Shown: positions 51,293-58,431 of the stretch, one piece after another
Layout of the letters: each line of letters opens with the position of its first letter
How positions within the stretch are numbered: the stretch's first letter is position 1
From: an uncultured Prevotella sp.
GTDB lineage: Bacteria; Bacteroidota; Bacteroidia; Bacteroidales; Bacteroidaceae
DNA length: 58,431 bases
Direction of reading: 5' to 3'
NCBI GenBank assembly: GCA_900548585.1
Contig: URLI01000007.1
Coordinates: forward strand, 1-58,431
Translations under genes and position numbers: made by a program
Notes under the pieces: generated by a model
Database searches by the model: none
What the model saw: the letters and a program-made list of their open reading frames with translations, nothing else
Told to the model about the DNA's origin: nothing

Positions 51293-52546
51293 CTATCTGA
51301 ACTTAACGTTCTGAAATCCCACGAGCCTGTCGCAGCGTTCGCCCAGCCCTTTGTAATATACGTATGCCTGGTATGAGTTCTCCGTTTGGTGGAAATTTCC
51401 CTCTGTGGGCATTGTCCGGGACACTCCGTACGGGTCAACCATGATATATTGGTAGTTGTAGTAACCCTGTTTCTGTAACACAGTTGCCTCGTAGCATGAT
51501 TTCTCGCTGTTGTAGGTCATTTCATATTTGGGAATGAACATGTTGTTTGTCCACATCCCACTTATATATACCCTGCCGTCCACCTTATCCGGGCAATTCA
51601 GCTGGTAATGAACGAGTACATATTCTGACGTCCTGTCATTCTCGATGTTGTCGCTGTTGCGAATGTAGAAAGCCCCGTTGGCATCCTCGTCGTACAGGTA
51701 ATTAAGCCGTTGCCCCGTGGCGAATGGGAACACATTGTAGTTGGTTCCGTCCCATTCAAGGCGGTCAATGCCCATCGTCGGATGGTGTATGTCAAGTATC
51801 TCATATTTGTGGAACTCGTTGCCGGCTTCAAATATAAGGTCTTTGCTGTGTTCCCACCGCAGCCCGTCTGCCATTATATACTGCGGTGCGGCGTTTATCT
51901 TCGCGTTGTCCCATCTCTGGTTCTGCGTCACCATTGTCTTTATCTGTATTTTGGGGTTGCTCACCGCCAAGCCCCCGTAGTTGACCGCCATAGACACTTG
52001 CTGATGCTGGTTGTTTATATCAATGTCCGTGTTTGACGAGACTTCCATCGAAACTCCCATCTGCGGTTCGAGAATCATGAAGCATGCGGCAAACATGGGC
52101 TCGTTGTCGTTGTTTTCGTCAAACACCGTCACCTTGTAGTTTCCGCTCAGTTTCATCCTGCATTTATTGTTGGGCAGAGTGAGCGAGTAGTGGTTGTACA
52201 GAACGTTGGTGTTCACCGACTCCACAACATCGTCTATGGTGTTCCCCTCGGCAAAGCCGTCAACGTAGTCGCTTGAGAACAGTTCGTCCGAAACAGTCCA
52301 GTCTGCCTCGCAATGTTCTATCTTGTAGGTGTATCTTTGGTAAGTGTGTGTCAGGTCATCGAACGATATGTGTATGCAGTTCGCGTCGCTTGTGCTGTTA
52401 AGTTTTATGACCGGTGGCAGCATCCAGTTCTCTCCTGTAACCACTTGCAGGGTGGCAATGCGGTCGTTGTAGATTTCGTTCCTTTGTGCTGCCGCGCCAT
52501 ACGGAAACAACATTGTGGCCAGCAGGACGTAAACAATCCGATACAT
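51293..52546 (-). CDS. DUF5103 / T9SS plug-type protein
   Basis: The 417-aa protein has a signal peptide (cut near GAAAQ), an N-terminal beta-sandwich domain with NEIYNDRIATLQVV and CEADW (about 25-130), and the DUF5103 body (GMWTNNMFIPKYEMTYN, GYYNYQYIMVDPYG, HQTENSYQAYVYYKG). Members of this family are annotated as plug proteins of the T9SS translocon. Its presence supports a working type IX system in this organism. It converges on the second TPR gene (17-bp gap). Confidence 0.88.
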   Translation of the reverse strand: MYRIVYVLLATMLFPYGAAAQRNEIYNDRIATLQVVTGENWMLPPVIKLNSTSDANCIHISFDDLTHTYQRYTYKIEHCEADWTVSDELFSSDYVDGFAEGNTIDDVVESVNTNVLYNHYSLTLPNNKCRMKLSGNYKVTVFDENNDNEPMFAACFMILEPQMGVSMEVSSNTDIDINNQHQQVSMAVNYGGLAVSNPKIQIKTMVTQNQRWDNAKINAAPQYIMADGLRWEHSKDLIFEAGNEFHKYEILDIHHPTMGIDRLEWDGTNYNVFPFATGQRLNYLYDEDANGAFYIRNSDNIENDRTSEYVLVHYQLNCPDKVDGRVYISGMWTNNMFIPKYEMTYNSEKSCYEATVLQKQGYYNYQYIMVDPYGVSRTMPTEGNFHQTENSYQAYVYYKGLGERCDRLVGFQNVKFR

Positions 52547-52588
52547 AACATTTTTCTTTATGTAACGCAGAGATATGAAATTTTATTG

Positions 52589-52596
52589 TAACTTTG
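52589..52596 (+). promoter_or_regulatory. -7 box upstream of the DMP19-family gene
   Basis: TAACTTTG matches the -7 consensus and ends 23 bp before the ATG at 52620. No TTTG is found at the -33 position. Confidence 0.4.
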
Positions 52597-52619
52597 CACA
52601 TGGAATGTAAAATGTTGAT

Positions 52620-53123
52620 ATGATACAGGTGGAAGTAAGCGACAATGTCCTGCGACGGGCAGTTGGTGAGGGCATGGACGGGTTTGTGCAGGTTTTCGTT
52701 GACCGCATATATGAAGCCATAGGCGGACAACTGACTGAGGAGAACATGCATGAACTCACCCCCGACCAAATCACACTTCTGGCATATATAATCTTGCGCG
52801 ACGAGGTGATGGACGGAGGCTTCGTGCAACTTATTCACAACGGATACGGAGAGTTCATATTCAAGAATCCCTTTGCAAAGGCAGTCAAGGCCTGGGGTAT
52901 GAAGGATCTGTGCCGAATGGTATATGATGTACACACCTTGTATGCGAAACATGGCAATGAAATTGCAAGGGACTGCAGCGATGAAGAGTTCATGGCGTTG
53001 TTCGAACAATATCCGGAATTTGACAAATATGACGATGAATTTGTGGAAAACGAAGAGCGTTTTACCGGCGAGGTTGCCGCATATATAGACTCTAATATAG
53101 CCAATTTCGCCACAATAGTATGA
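52620..53123 (+). CDS. DMP19 (DUF4375) family protein
   Basis: The 167-aa cytoplasmic protein has no signal peptide. The pattern LTPDQITLLAYIILRDEVMDGGFVQLIHNGYGEFI with a later LYAKHGNEIARDC is typical of the DMP19/DUF4375 family, whose neisserial member is a DNA mimic that binds the HU-like regulator NHTF. The many acidic residues near the C-terminus (SDEEFMALFEQYPEFDKYDDEFVENEE) fit a DNA-mimic character. That function is inferred only from the family. It is divergent from the T9SS plug gene and 21 bp before smpB. Confidence 0.85.
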   Translation: MIQVEVSDNVLRRAVGEGMDGFVQVFVDRIYEAIGGQLTEENMHELTPDQITLLAYIILRDEVMDGGFVQLIHNGYGEFIFKNPFAKAVKAWGMKDLCRMVYDVHTLYAKHGNEIARDCSDEEFMALFEQYPEFDKYDDEFVENEERFTGEVAAYIDSNIANFATIV

Positions 53124-53144
53124 AGTGAAAGGGTTTAAGCTAAG

Positions 53145-53624
53145 ATGAACAAGGAAGAGGAGTTGCTCAGGAAAAATAGTCCTGTAAAGATAAAGAACAA
53201 GAAGGCATCGTTTGAGTATTACTTCGTTGACGTGCTTACGGCAGGTATTGTGCTTACCGGCACGGAGATAAAGTCCATACGCATGGGTAAAGCATCACTC
53301 GTTGACTCATACTGCTATATACACAACGGTGAAATATGGGTTAAGGGAATGAACATCTCCCCCTATTTCTACGGCTCGTACAGCAACCACGAAAGCAAGC
53401 GCGAGCGCAAGTTGCTCCTCAACCGCAGGGAGATACGCAAGTTGGAGGAGGCTTCGAAACTCCCTGGCTATACAATCGTGCCCATACTGCTTTTCATAAA
53501 CGACAAGGGTATGGCGAAGGTTGACATAGCCCTGGCACGAGGAAAGAAGATTTATGACAAGAGACAGACAATAAAGGAAAGGGAGGACCGGCGCGAGATG
53601 GACAGAGCCATTAAGAGGTTCTGA
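53145..53624 (+). CDS. smpB: SsrA-binding protein SmpB
   Basis: SmpB binds tmRNA and places it in the empty A site of stalled ribosomes for trans-translation. The 159-aa protein has the OB-fold core (FEYYFVDVLTAGIVLTGTEIKSIRMGKASLVDSY), the family segment KRERKLLLNRREI, and the basic C-terminal tail (GKKIYDKRQTIKEREDRREMDRAIKRF) that enters the mRNA channel. No tmRNA gene was seen here. It is 21 bp after the DMP19-family gene. Confidence 0.97.
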   Translation: MNKEEELLRKNSPVKIKNKKASFEYYFVDVLTAGIVLTGTEIKSIRMGKASLVDSYCYIHNGEIWVKGMNISPYFYGSYSNHESKRERKLLLNRREIRKLEEASKLPGYTIVPILLFINDKGMAKVDIALARGKKIYDKRQTIKEREDRREMDRAIKRF

Positions 53625-53741
53625 CGGAGAGCCGGACCGCCGCGCCGTTTCGTTGTGGCTTAGATTAATAAACAGCCGCAACCAACGTATATTATAATGA
53701 AAGTAATGGAATTATATAATCCTTAATTTACATACATTCTT

Positions 53742-54146
53742 ATGAGAAGATTATTACTTGCAATGATGATGGCACTTCTATTTGTTTCTCACGGACTTGC
53801 CAAGACACGCTACAAAATTGTGCGCAGCGCGGAGAAGAATGAGCAGACACGAGTCTATATCAATCCGCTGCACGATGTCAGCATGATTATTGAGCGCGAC
53901 GGTGACAAGTCAATGACAATAGACGGCAAGCAGTTTTCGTTGTCAAACAAGATAGTAAAGGATAACAAGTACTATTCGTCACTGCAATATGATGCTACAG
54001 ACCTTTCCGGACGTACCTACATAGTTAGTTTCAAACATTGGAAAGATGTTGATCCTGCACTGGAATATCAGATCGTAATTTTCTCGACATCAGACATATA
54101 CAACTGGACATACTATCTCTCCGAGAAACCAGTGAAGACGGAATGA
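53742..54146 (+). CDS. Small exported hypothetical protein
   Basis: The 134-aa protein has a signal peptide (cut near GLAKT). The mature part is made of strands (YKIVRSAEKNEQTRVYINPLHDVSMIIERDG, YIVSFKHWKDVDPALEYQIVIFS), with no family recognised. It sits between smpB and map, 16 bp before map, and could be co-transcribed with it. The function is unknown. The 117-bp gap before it holds nothing recognisable. Confidence 0.75.
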   Translation: MRRLLLAMMMALLFVSHGLAKTRYKIVRSAEKNEQTRVYINPLHDVSMIIERDGDKSMTIDGKQFSLSNKIVKDNKYYSSLQYDATDLSGRTYIVSFKHWKDVDPALEYQIVIFSTSDIYNWTYYLSEKPVKTE

Positions 54147-54162
54147 TAATTTAAATTGATTT

Positions 54163-55017
54163 ATGAAGAGAAAAAGATGGCACTTGCCGCCTGGAGGTGA
54201 AATCACCGAACTCGACAGGCGTGTGATGTACTGGGAAGCAAGAGGTAGGGAAGTACCCACCAGGGAACTGATAAAGACACCGGTACAGATTGAGGGTATA
54301 AGAATTGCCGGCGAACTCAACACCGCTGTCTTGGACGAGGTGGCGCGGAACATACATGATGGCATGTCAACACTCGAAATAGACAAGATTGTTTATGACT
54401 ACACCACACAGCACGGCGGAACACCGGCACCGCTCAACTACGAGGGATTCCCGAAAAGTGTATGCACCAGCATAAACGAGGTCGTGTGCCACGGCATACC
54501 CAAGGAAGAGGACATACTAAAGGAAGGAGACATCATAAACGTTGACTGCACGACAATCCTGAACGGATATTTTGCCGATGCTTCGCGGATGTTCATAATA
54601 GGTAAGACAACACCGGAAAAAGAACAACTGGTGCGCGTGGCAAGGGAATGCCTCGAGATAGGGATGCAGGCGGCAACACCGTACTGCTTTGTTGGCGACA
54701 TTGGCAATGCTATACAGAAACATGCCAAAAAATACAATTACGGCATAGTGCGCGACCTGTGCGGGCATGGTGTCGGCAATGCGTTCCATGAAGAGCCAGA
54801 CGTGATGCACTACGGAAAGAAAGGTACGGGGATGTTGCTCGTACCGGGAATGGTGTTTACCATCGAACCAATGGTTAATATGGGTACGTGGAGGGTCTTC
54901 ATAGATGCTGACGACCCATACGGCTGGGAGGTTATTTCTGAAGACGAGAAACCGAGCGCACAGTGGGAACACACCTTCCTTATGACGGAAAATGGACTTG
55001 AAATAATAACGTGTTGA
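54163..55017 (+). CDS. map: Type I methionine aminopeptidase
   Basis: Map removes the initiator methionine. The 284-aa enzyme has the five metal ligands in order: D in NVDCTTILNG, D in GYFADASRMF, H in GHGVGNAFHEEP, E in TIEPMV and E in QWEHTFL. A short N-terminal extension (1-40, MKRKRWHLPPGGEITELDRRV-type, basic) makes it slightly longer than the E. coli enzyme (264 aa). It is 8 bp before tsaD. Confidence 0.96.
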   Translation: MKRKRWHLPPGGEITELDRRVMYWEARGREVPTRELIKTPVQIEGIRIAGELNTAVLDEVARNIHDGMSTLEIDKIVYDYTTQHGGTPAPLNYEGFPKSVCTSINEVVCHGIPKEEDILKEGDIINVDCTTILNGYFADASRMFIIGKTTPEKEQLVRVARECLEIGMQAATPYCFVGDIGNAIQKHAKKYNYGIVRDLCGHGVGNAFHEEPDVMHYGKKGTGMLLVPGMVFTIEPMVNMGTWRVFIDADDPYGWEVISEDEKPSAQWEHTFLMTENGLEIITC

Positions 55018-55024
55018 GGTGAAA

Positions 55025-56050
55025 ATGAACGATATATATATATTAGGAATAGAAAGCAGTTGTGACGACACCTCGGCGGCTGTACTTCGAAATGGTGTGT
55101 TGCTTAGCAATGTCACCGCATCGCAGGACGTGCATAGGGCATACGGAGGCGTGGTGCCGGAACTCGCATCACGCGCACATCAGCAGAATGTAGTGCCAGT
55201 TGTTGACCAGGCTCTGAAACGTGCCGGTGTGACAAAGGAACAACTTTCGGCTATTGCGTTCACACGCGGTCCGGGACTGATGGGGTCTCTGCTCGTGGGG
55301 GTGAGTTTCGCAAAAGGGCTGGCACGATCGCTCGAGATACCACTCATTGACGTAAATCACTTGCAAGGGCATGTCATGGCTCATTTTATAAAGGAGAGCG
55401 ATGATGACTGTACGGCTCCGCCTTTTCCGTTTGTTTGTCTGCTTGTCAGTGGTGGCAACTCGCAGATTGTTAAGGTCAATGCTTACAACAACATGGAGGT
55501 GTTGGGACAAACCATAGACGACGCAGCAGGAGAGGCAATAGACAAATGCTCGAAGGTGATGGGGCTTGGCTATCCCGGAGGCCCGATAATAGACAGGCTG
55601 GCGCGGAAGGGCAATCCGCTGGAATACAAGTTCAGCGAGCCGAACATAGCAGGACTGGACTACAGCTTCAGTGGACTGAAGACCTCGTTCCTATACAGCC
55701 TGCGTGACTGGGTAAAGGAAGACCCTGATTTCGTGGAGCACCACAAAGAAGACCTTGCGGCATCACTTGAGCATACAATAGTGAATATATTGATGAAGAA
55801 ACTCCGGATTGCCGTAAAACAGACAGGCATAAAGCATGTCGCGTTGGCAGGAGGAGTTAGTGCCAACAACGGACTGCGCAATGCTTTCCGTGAACACGCC
55901 AAACGATACGGATGGACGATTTACATTCCCAAATTCAGTTACACAACGGACAACGCAGCGATGATTGGCATAACAGGGTATTATAAATTCCTCGACCGTG
56001 ACTTCTGTTCAATCGACAAACCAGCGTTCTCCAAGATTACATTCAAATAA
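55025..56050 (+). CDS. tsaD: tRNA N6-threonylcarbamoyladenosine synthase subunit TsaD
   Basis: TsaD transfers the threonylcarbamoyl group to A37 of ANN-decoding tRNAs, together with TsaB and TsaE, which are not in this window. The 341-aa protein has the ASKHA ATPase fold: IESSCDDTSAAV at the start, the metal-binding VNHLQGHVMAH (HxxxH, about 109-119), LLVSGGNSQIV, and GGVSANNGLR near the C-terminus. The start is taken as ATG 55025; a GTG at 55019 is also in frame. Confidence 0.97.
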   Translation: MNDIYILGIESSCDDTSAAVLRNGVLLSNVTASQDVHRAYGGVVPELASRAHQQNVVPVVDQALKRAGVTKEQLSAIAFTRGPGLMGSLLVGVSFAKGLARSLEIPLIDVNHLQGHVMAHFIKESDDDCTAPPFPFVCLLVSGGNSQIVKVNAYNNMEVLGQTIDDAAGEAIDKCSKVMGLGYPGGPIIDRLARKGNPLEYKFSEPNIAGLDYSFSGLKTSFLYSLRDWVKEDPDFVEHHKEDLAASLEHTIVNILMKKLRIAVKQTGIKHVALAGGVSANNGLRNAFREHAKRYGWTIYIPKFSYTTDNAAMIGITGYYKFLDRDFCSIDKPAFSKITFK

Positions 56051-56061
56051 ATCAATACAAC

Positions 56062-56553
56062 ATGGAATTAGAAAACAGAATACTGAGCAGGGAAATTCAT
56101 CAGCTCTTGTATGAAAGGAATATATCTCTTGGTACGGCAGAGAGTTGCACGGGAGGCAGGATTGCCGAGGCGATAATTGCAGCCCCTGGTGCTTCTCACT
56201 ATTTCAAGGGAAGCATAGTGTCGTATGCCGACGAGGTGAAGGTGCGCCTGCTGAACGTTCCACGGAAACTCATTGATGAGAAAAATGCGGTGAGCGGGGA
56301 AGTGGCAATGGCGATGGTGGAAGGCGCGTGCGATGCCCTCAATGTTGACTATGCTGTAGCAGCAACTGGCTTTGCTGGTCCTGGTGGCGGCACTAAAGAC
56401 ATTCCTGTGGGCACTATATACATTGCTTGTGGAAAGAAAGGGGATATTGTGACGATGAAATTGAGCGGCGACGAGGGGCGTGACCCAAACATATCAAATG
56501 CCACGAACAAGGCGTTGCAACTTTTACTTAGGTATCTTGCAGATAAGATGTAA
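56062..56553 (+). CDS. CinA-type C-terminal domain protein (nicotinamide mononucleotide amidase)
   Basis: The 163-aa protein is the stand-alone C-terminal domain of CinA/PncC, which deamidates NMN to nicotinate mononucleotide in the NAD salvage cycle. Diagnostic motifs are GTAESCTGGRIAEAI (about 20-34), SIVSYADEVKVRLLNVP, VAATGFAGPGGGTKDIPVGTIYIA (about 96-119). The N-terminal molybdopterin-like domain of full CinA is absent. It is 11 bp after tsaD. The window's nadE works in the same pathway, but far away. Confidence 0.93.
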   Translation: MELENRILSREIHQLLYERNISLGTAESCTGGRIAEAIIAAPGASHYFKGSIVSYADEVKVRLLNVPRKLIDEKNAVSGEVAMAMVEGACDALNVDYAVAATGFAGPGGGTKDIPVGTIYIACGKKGDIVTMKLSGDEGRDPNISNATNKALQLLLRYLADKM

Positions 56554-56568
56554 AAGACGAATACTGAT

Positions 56569-56608
56569 GAGGGCATTACGACACAGTCATGCCCTCTACT
56601 CTTTTTTT
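56569..56608 (+). terminator. Terminator of the map-tsaD-cinA unit
   Basis: GAGGGCAT (56569-56576) pairs perfectly with ATGCCCTC (56589-56596), loop 12 nt, and is followed by a T7 run (56602-56608). Confidence 0.9.
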
Positions 56609-56832
56609 ACTTTCAGGCCAATCATTGTGCAGCATTTTCCATCCGTTTTAACATTATCAACGTTTTTTTGCGTTTTCTTTTTTTCAACATCATCACACTG
56701 ATAGCAAAATGCCGTTAAACCTTTGTCCCGATTGTTAAAAGAGAACAAAAGATGCGACAACTTGACATTAGACACGTATTTTGCATATATATTTGCATCA
56801 TTCAATAAGAGCAATATTAAAATTAGTATAAA

Positions 56833-58311
56833 ATGAAAATGACAATGGAAAAGTTTAAAAGCATTTTTCTCTACTCAGTAGCAGTTGCTTCTTTGGCATT
56901 ATCTGCCGGAGCATTCATCAAGGTAGATGCCGCAACGGCATCAGCACAGACACCGGTGGCAGTGGGCCAGCCCGTTGATTTGACATATGCGGCAGAAAAG
57001 GCTCTGCCAGCTGTTGTGCATATCAGATTCCTACAGAACAGCAAGGTCCGGGAGGTGGAAGTGGACTCCAACCCGTTCGGCGACTTTTTCGACCCGTTTG
57101 GATTCTTCGGCAACCCAGGAGGACAAGGTGGAAAGCAACGCCGCAAGGTGCAGACACCAAAGCGCGAGGCAACAGGCTCGGGCGTTATTATATCCACAGA
57201 CGGATATATTGTTACAAATAACCATGTTGTGAACGGTGCTGATGAACTGACCGTGACACTCAACGACAACCGTGAGTTTTCCGCACGTATCATTGGCACG
57301 GACGAGACAACCGACCTTGCGCTGATAAAGATTGATGGCAAGAACCTGCCCACACTGCCTATAGGCGAATCGGACAAGTTGCGAGTTGGAGAGTGGGTTA
57401 TTGCAGTGGGAAATCCTTTCAACCTAACTTCGACTGTCACCGCCGGCATAGTAAGTGCGAAGGCACGCACGCTTGGTGCAAACGGTGTGGAGAGTTTCAT
57501 CCAAACAGATGCAGCAATCAATGCCGGCAACTCAGGCGGCGCGCTTGTCAACACCAAAGGTGAGCTCGTTGGTATAAACGCGATGCTTTATTCACAGACA
57601 GGTAACTATAGCGGCTACGGTTTTGCAATACCAACAACGATAATGAACAAGGTGGTTGACGACCTAAAGAAATATGGCACAGTGCAGCGTGCATTGATAG
57701 GCATTACTGGCATTGACGTTCATAAATATATTGACGATCAGAAACGTCAGGACAAAGAGGTTGATTTCGGTACAAATGAGGGCATATATGTTTCCGAAGT
57801 GCAGGATGGTGGTGCCGGTGATGAGGCAGGCTTGCAAAAAGGTGATGTGATAGTTTCAGTTGATGGGAAAAAAGTGACCAAAATGGCAGAGTTGCAGGAA
57901 TATCTTGCCAACAAACGCCCTGGTGACAAGATTAGGATCACATTCCTGCGCAAGAAGAACAACAAGACTGTCAGCGTAACACTTAAGAACACACAGGGTA
58001 ATACGAAGATAATGAAGGAGGCTGACATAGACGTGCTTGGCGCAACATTCCGGGAGGTTAACGATCAGGAGAAGAGGGAACTCGACATTTCATACGGGCT
58101 TAAGGTCACTAACGTGTCGGGAGGCATGATGAAAGGGCGCATAAACAAAGGCTTCATCATACTTAACGTCAATAGAAAACCTATGAAGAGCGTCAGCGAT
58201 CTACAAGCGGAGGTGAAGGCTGTATCAAGGAGTGACGAGCCAGTGCTGCAGATAAAGGGAATCCAGCCGTCGGGAAGGGTTGACTACGTTTCTGTTCCAA
58301 TAAACAACTGA
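56833..58311 (+). CDS. Periplasmic HtrA/DegQ-family serine protease
   Basis: The 492-aa protein has a signal peptide (cut near ATASAQ), a chymotrypsin-like protease domain with the catalytic triad (H about 129 in TNNHVVNG, D about 160 in ETTDLALIK, S about 233 in AGNSGGAL), and two PDZ domains (about 295-385, GIYVSEVQDGGAGDEAGLQKGD, and about 405-490, LKVTNVSGGMMKGRINKGFI). DegP/DegQ proteases degrade or refold damaged envelope proteins. ATG 56839 is an alternative start. The 220 bp before it contains an AT-rich run but no clear promoter. Confidence 0.96.
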   Translation: MKMTMEKFKSIFLYSVAVASLALSAGAFIKVDAATASAQTPVAVGQPVDLTYAAEKALPAVVHIRFLQNSKVREVEVDSNPFGDFFDPFGFFGNPGGQGGKQRRKVQTPKREATGSGVIISTDGYIVTNNHVVNGADELTVTLNDNREFSARIIGTDETTDLALIKIDGKNLPTLPIGESDKLRVGEWVIAVGNPFNLTSTVTAGIVSAKARTLGANGVESFIQTDAAINAGNSGGALVNTKGELVGINAMLYSQTGNYSGYGFAIPTTIMNKVVDDLKKYGTVQRALIGITGIDVHKYIDDQKRQDKEVDFGTNEGIYVSEVQDGGAGDEAGLQKGDVIVSVDGKKVTKMAELQEYLANKRPGDKIRITFLRKKNNKTVSVTLKNTQGNTKIMKEADIDVLGATFREVNDQEKRELDISYGLKVTNVSGGMMKGRINKGFIILNVNRKPMKSVSDLQAEVKAVSRSDEPVLQIKGIQPSGRVDYVSVPINN

Positions 58312-58376
58312 TGACGTTTTGCGACAAGCCTTGAGCTCAAATCGCAACTATAATTAAACATACATATAATTGTGTT

Positions 58377-58426
58377 GAGGGTGTGTCATAATTGACTATG
58401 GTCATTTATGGCGCACCCTCTTTCTG
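58377..58426 (+). terminator. Terminator of the HtrA gene
   Basis: A 14-bp stem (58377-58390 with 58407-58420, two G-T pairs) has the arms GAGGGTGTGTCATA and TATGGCGCACCCTC and is followed by TTTCTGT. It is 65 bp past the stop. Confidence 0.75.
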
Positions 58427-58431
58427 TATAT

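Noticed and set aside
52398..53009. 203-codon minus-strand frame
   Set aside because: Crosses two supported genes in other frames and shows no domain.

Overview
The window is a stretch of a Bacteroidota chromosome, most likely order Bacteroidales and probably Prevotellaceae; the family is inferred from overall protein character, not from a marker gene. Support comes from repeated promoters of the form TTTG-N19-TAnnTTTG, the Bat (Bacteroides aerotolerance) operon, Mfa-like fimbrillin, a type IX secretion (T9SS) plug protein, T9SS C-terminal sorting domains, the rpmB-rpmG-DUF4295 trio, DUF4836, and many lipoproteins with short lipoboxes. Most of the window is ordinary core genome, broken by two accessory patches.

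Layout. 1-7.5 kb: a small lipoprotein, lepA, a Crp-like regulator, a BamA/TamA-family outer membrane protein, a lipoprotein that converges on it and overlaps it, a WalJ/YycJ-like metallo-hydrolase, and rpmB-rpmG-DUF4295. 7.6-10 kb: a minus-strand fimbrillin unit (68-aa leader gene plus fimbrillin) behind a leader of about 400 nt holding a G10 tract, a perfect hairpin and an 11-bp tandem repeat. 10-19.3 kb: nucleoside permease, BFN nuclease, rsmE, then a DUF4836 lipoprotein, an ABC ATPase, an FtsX-like permease and a large Oar-like TonB-dependent receptor. 19.3-28.4 kb is the main accessory patch: cupin, WG-repeat protein, a 22-bp tandem repeat array, a deleted IS1380-like element with matching ends and a 5-bp target duplication, a four-gene minus-strand set of exported proteins (three with T9SS sorting domains plus an S8 protease), and a long intergenic region with a possible small RNA.

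28.4-45 kb: ftsY, rimO, a free HU protein, an HU-TM-LysM fusion, the Bat operon (moxR, DUF58, a membrane protein, batA, batB, batC and a fused batD-batE), PAP2 phosphatase, queA and nadE. 45-58.4 kb: a second 22-bp repeat array, a glucosaminidase-LysM protein, gyrA, two TPR proteins, the T9SS plug protein, a DMP19-family protein, smpB, a small exported protein, map, tsaD, a CinA-type amidohydrolase and a DegQ-type protease.

The genes centre on translation and its quality control (lepA, rpmB, rpmG, rsmE, rimO, smpB, queA, tsaD, map), envelope building and surface display (BamA-like protein, fimbrillin, TonB receptor, T9SS cargo and plug, DegQ, glucosaminidase) and the Bat envelope ATPase/vWA system. 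The items most worth a second look are the HU-TM-LysM protein, the T9SS cargo/protease operon, the ABC/TonB-receptor cluster, the dispersed 22-bp repeats, the homopolymer in the fimbrillin leader and the possible small RNA before ftsY. No tRNA, rRNA or CRISPR array was recognised.
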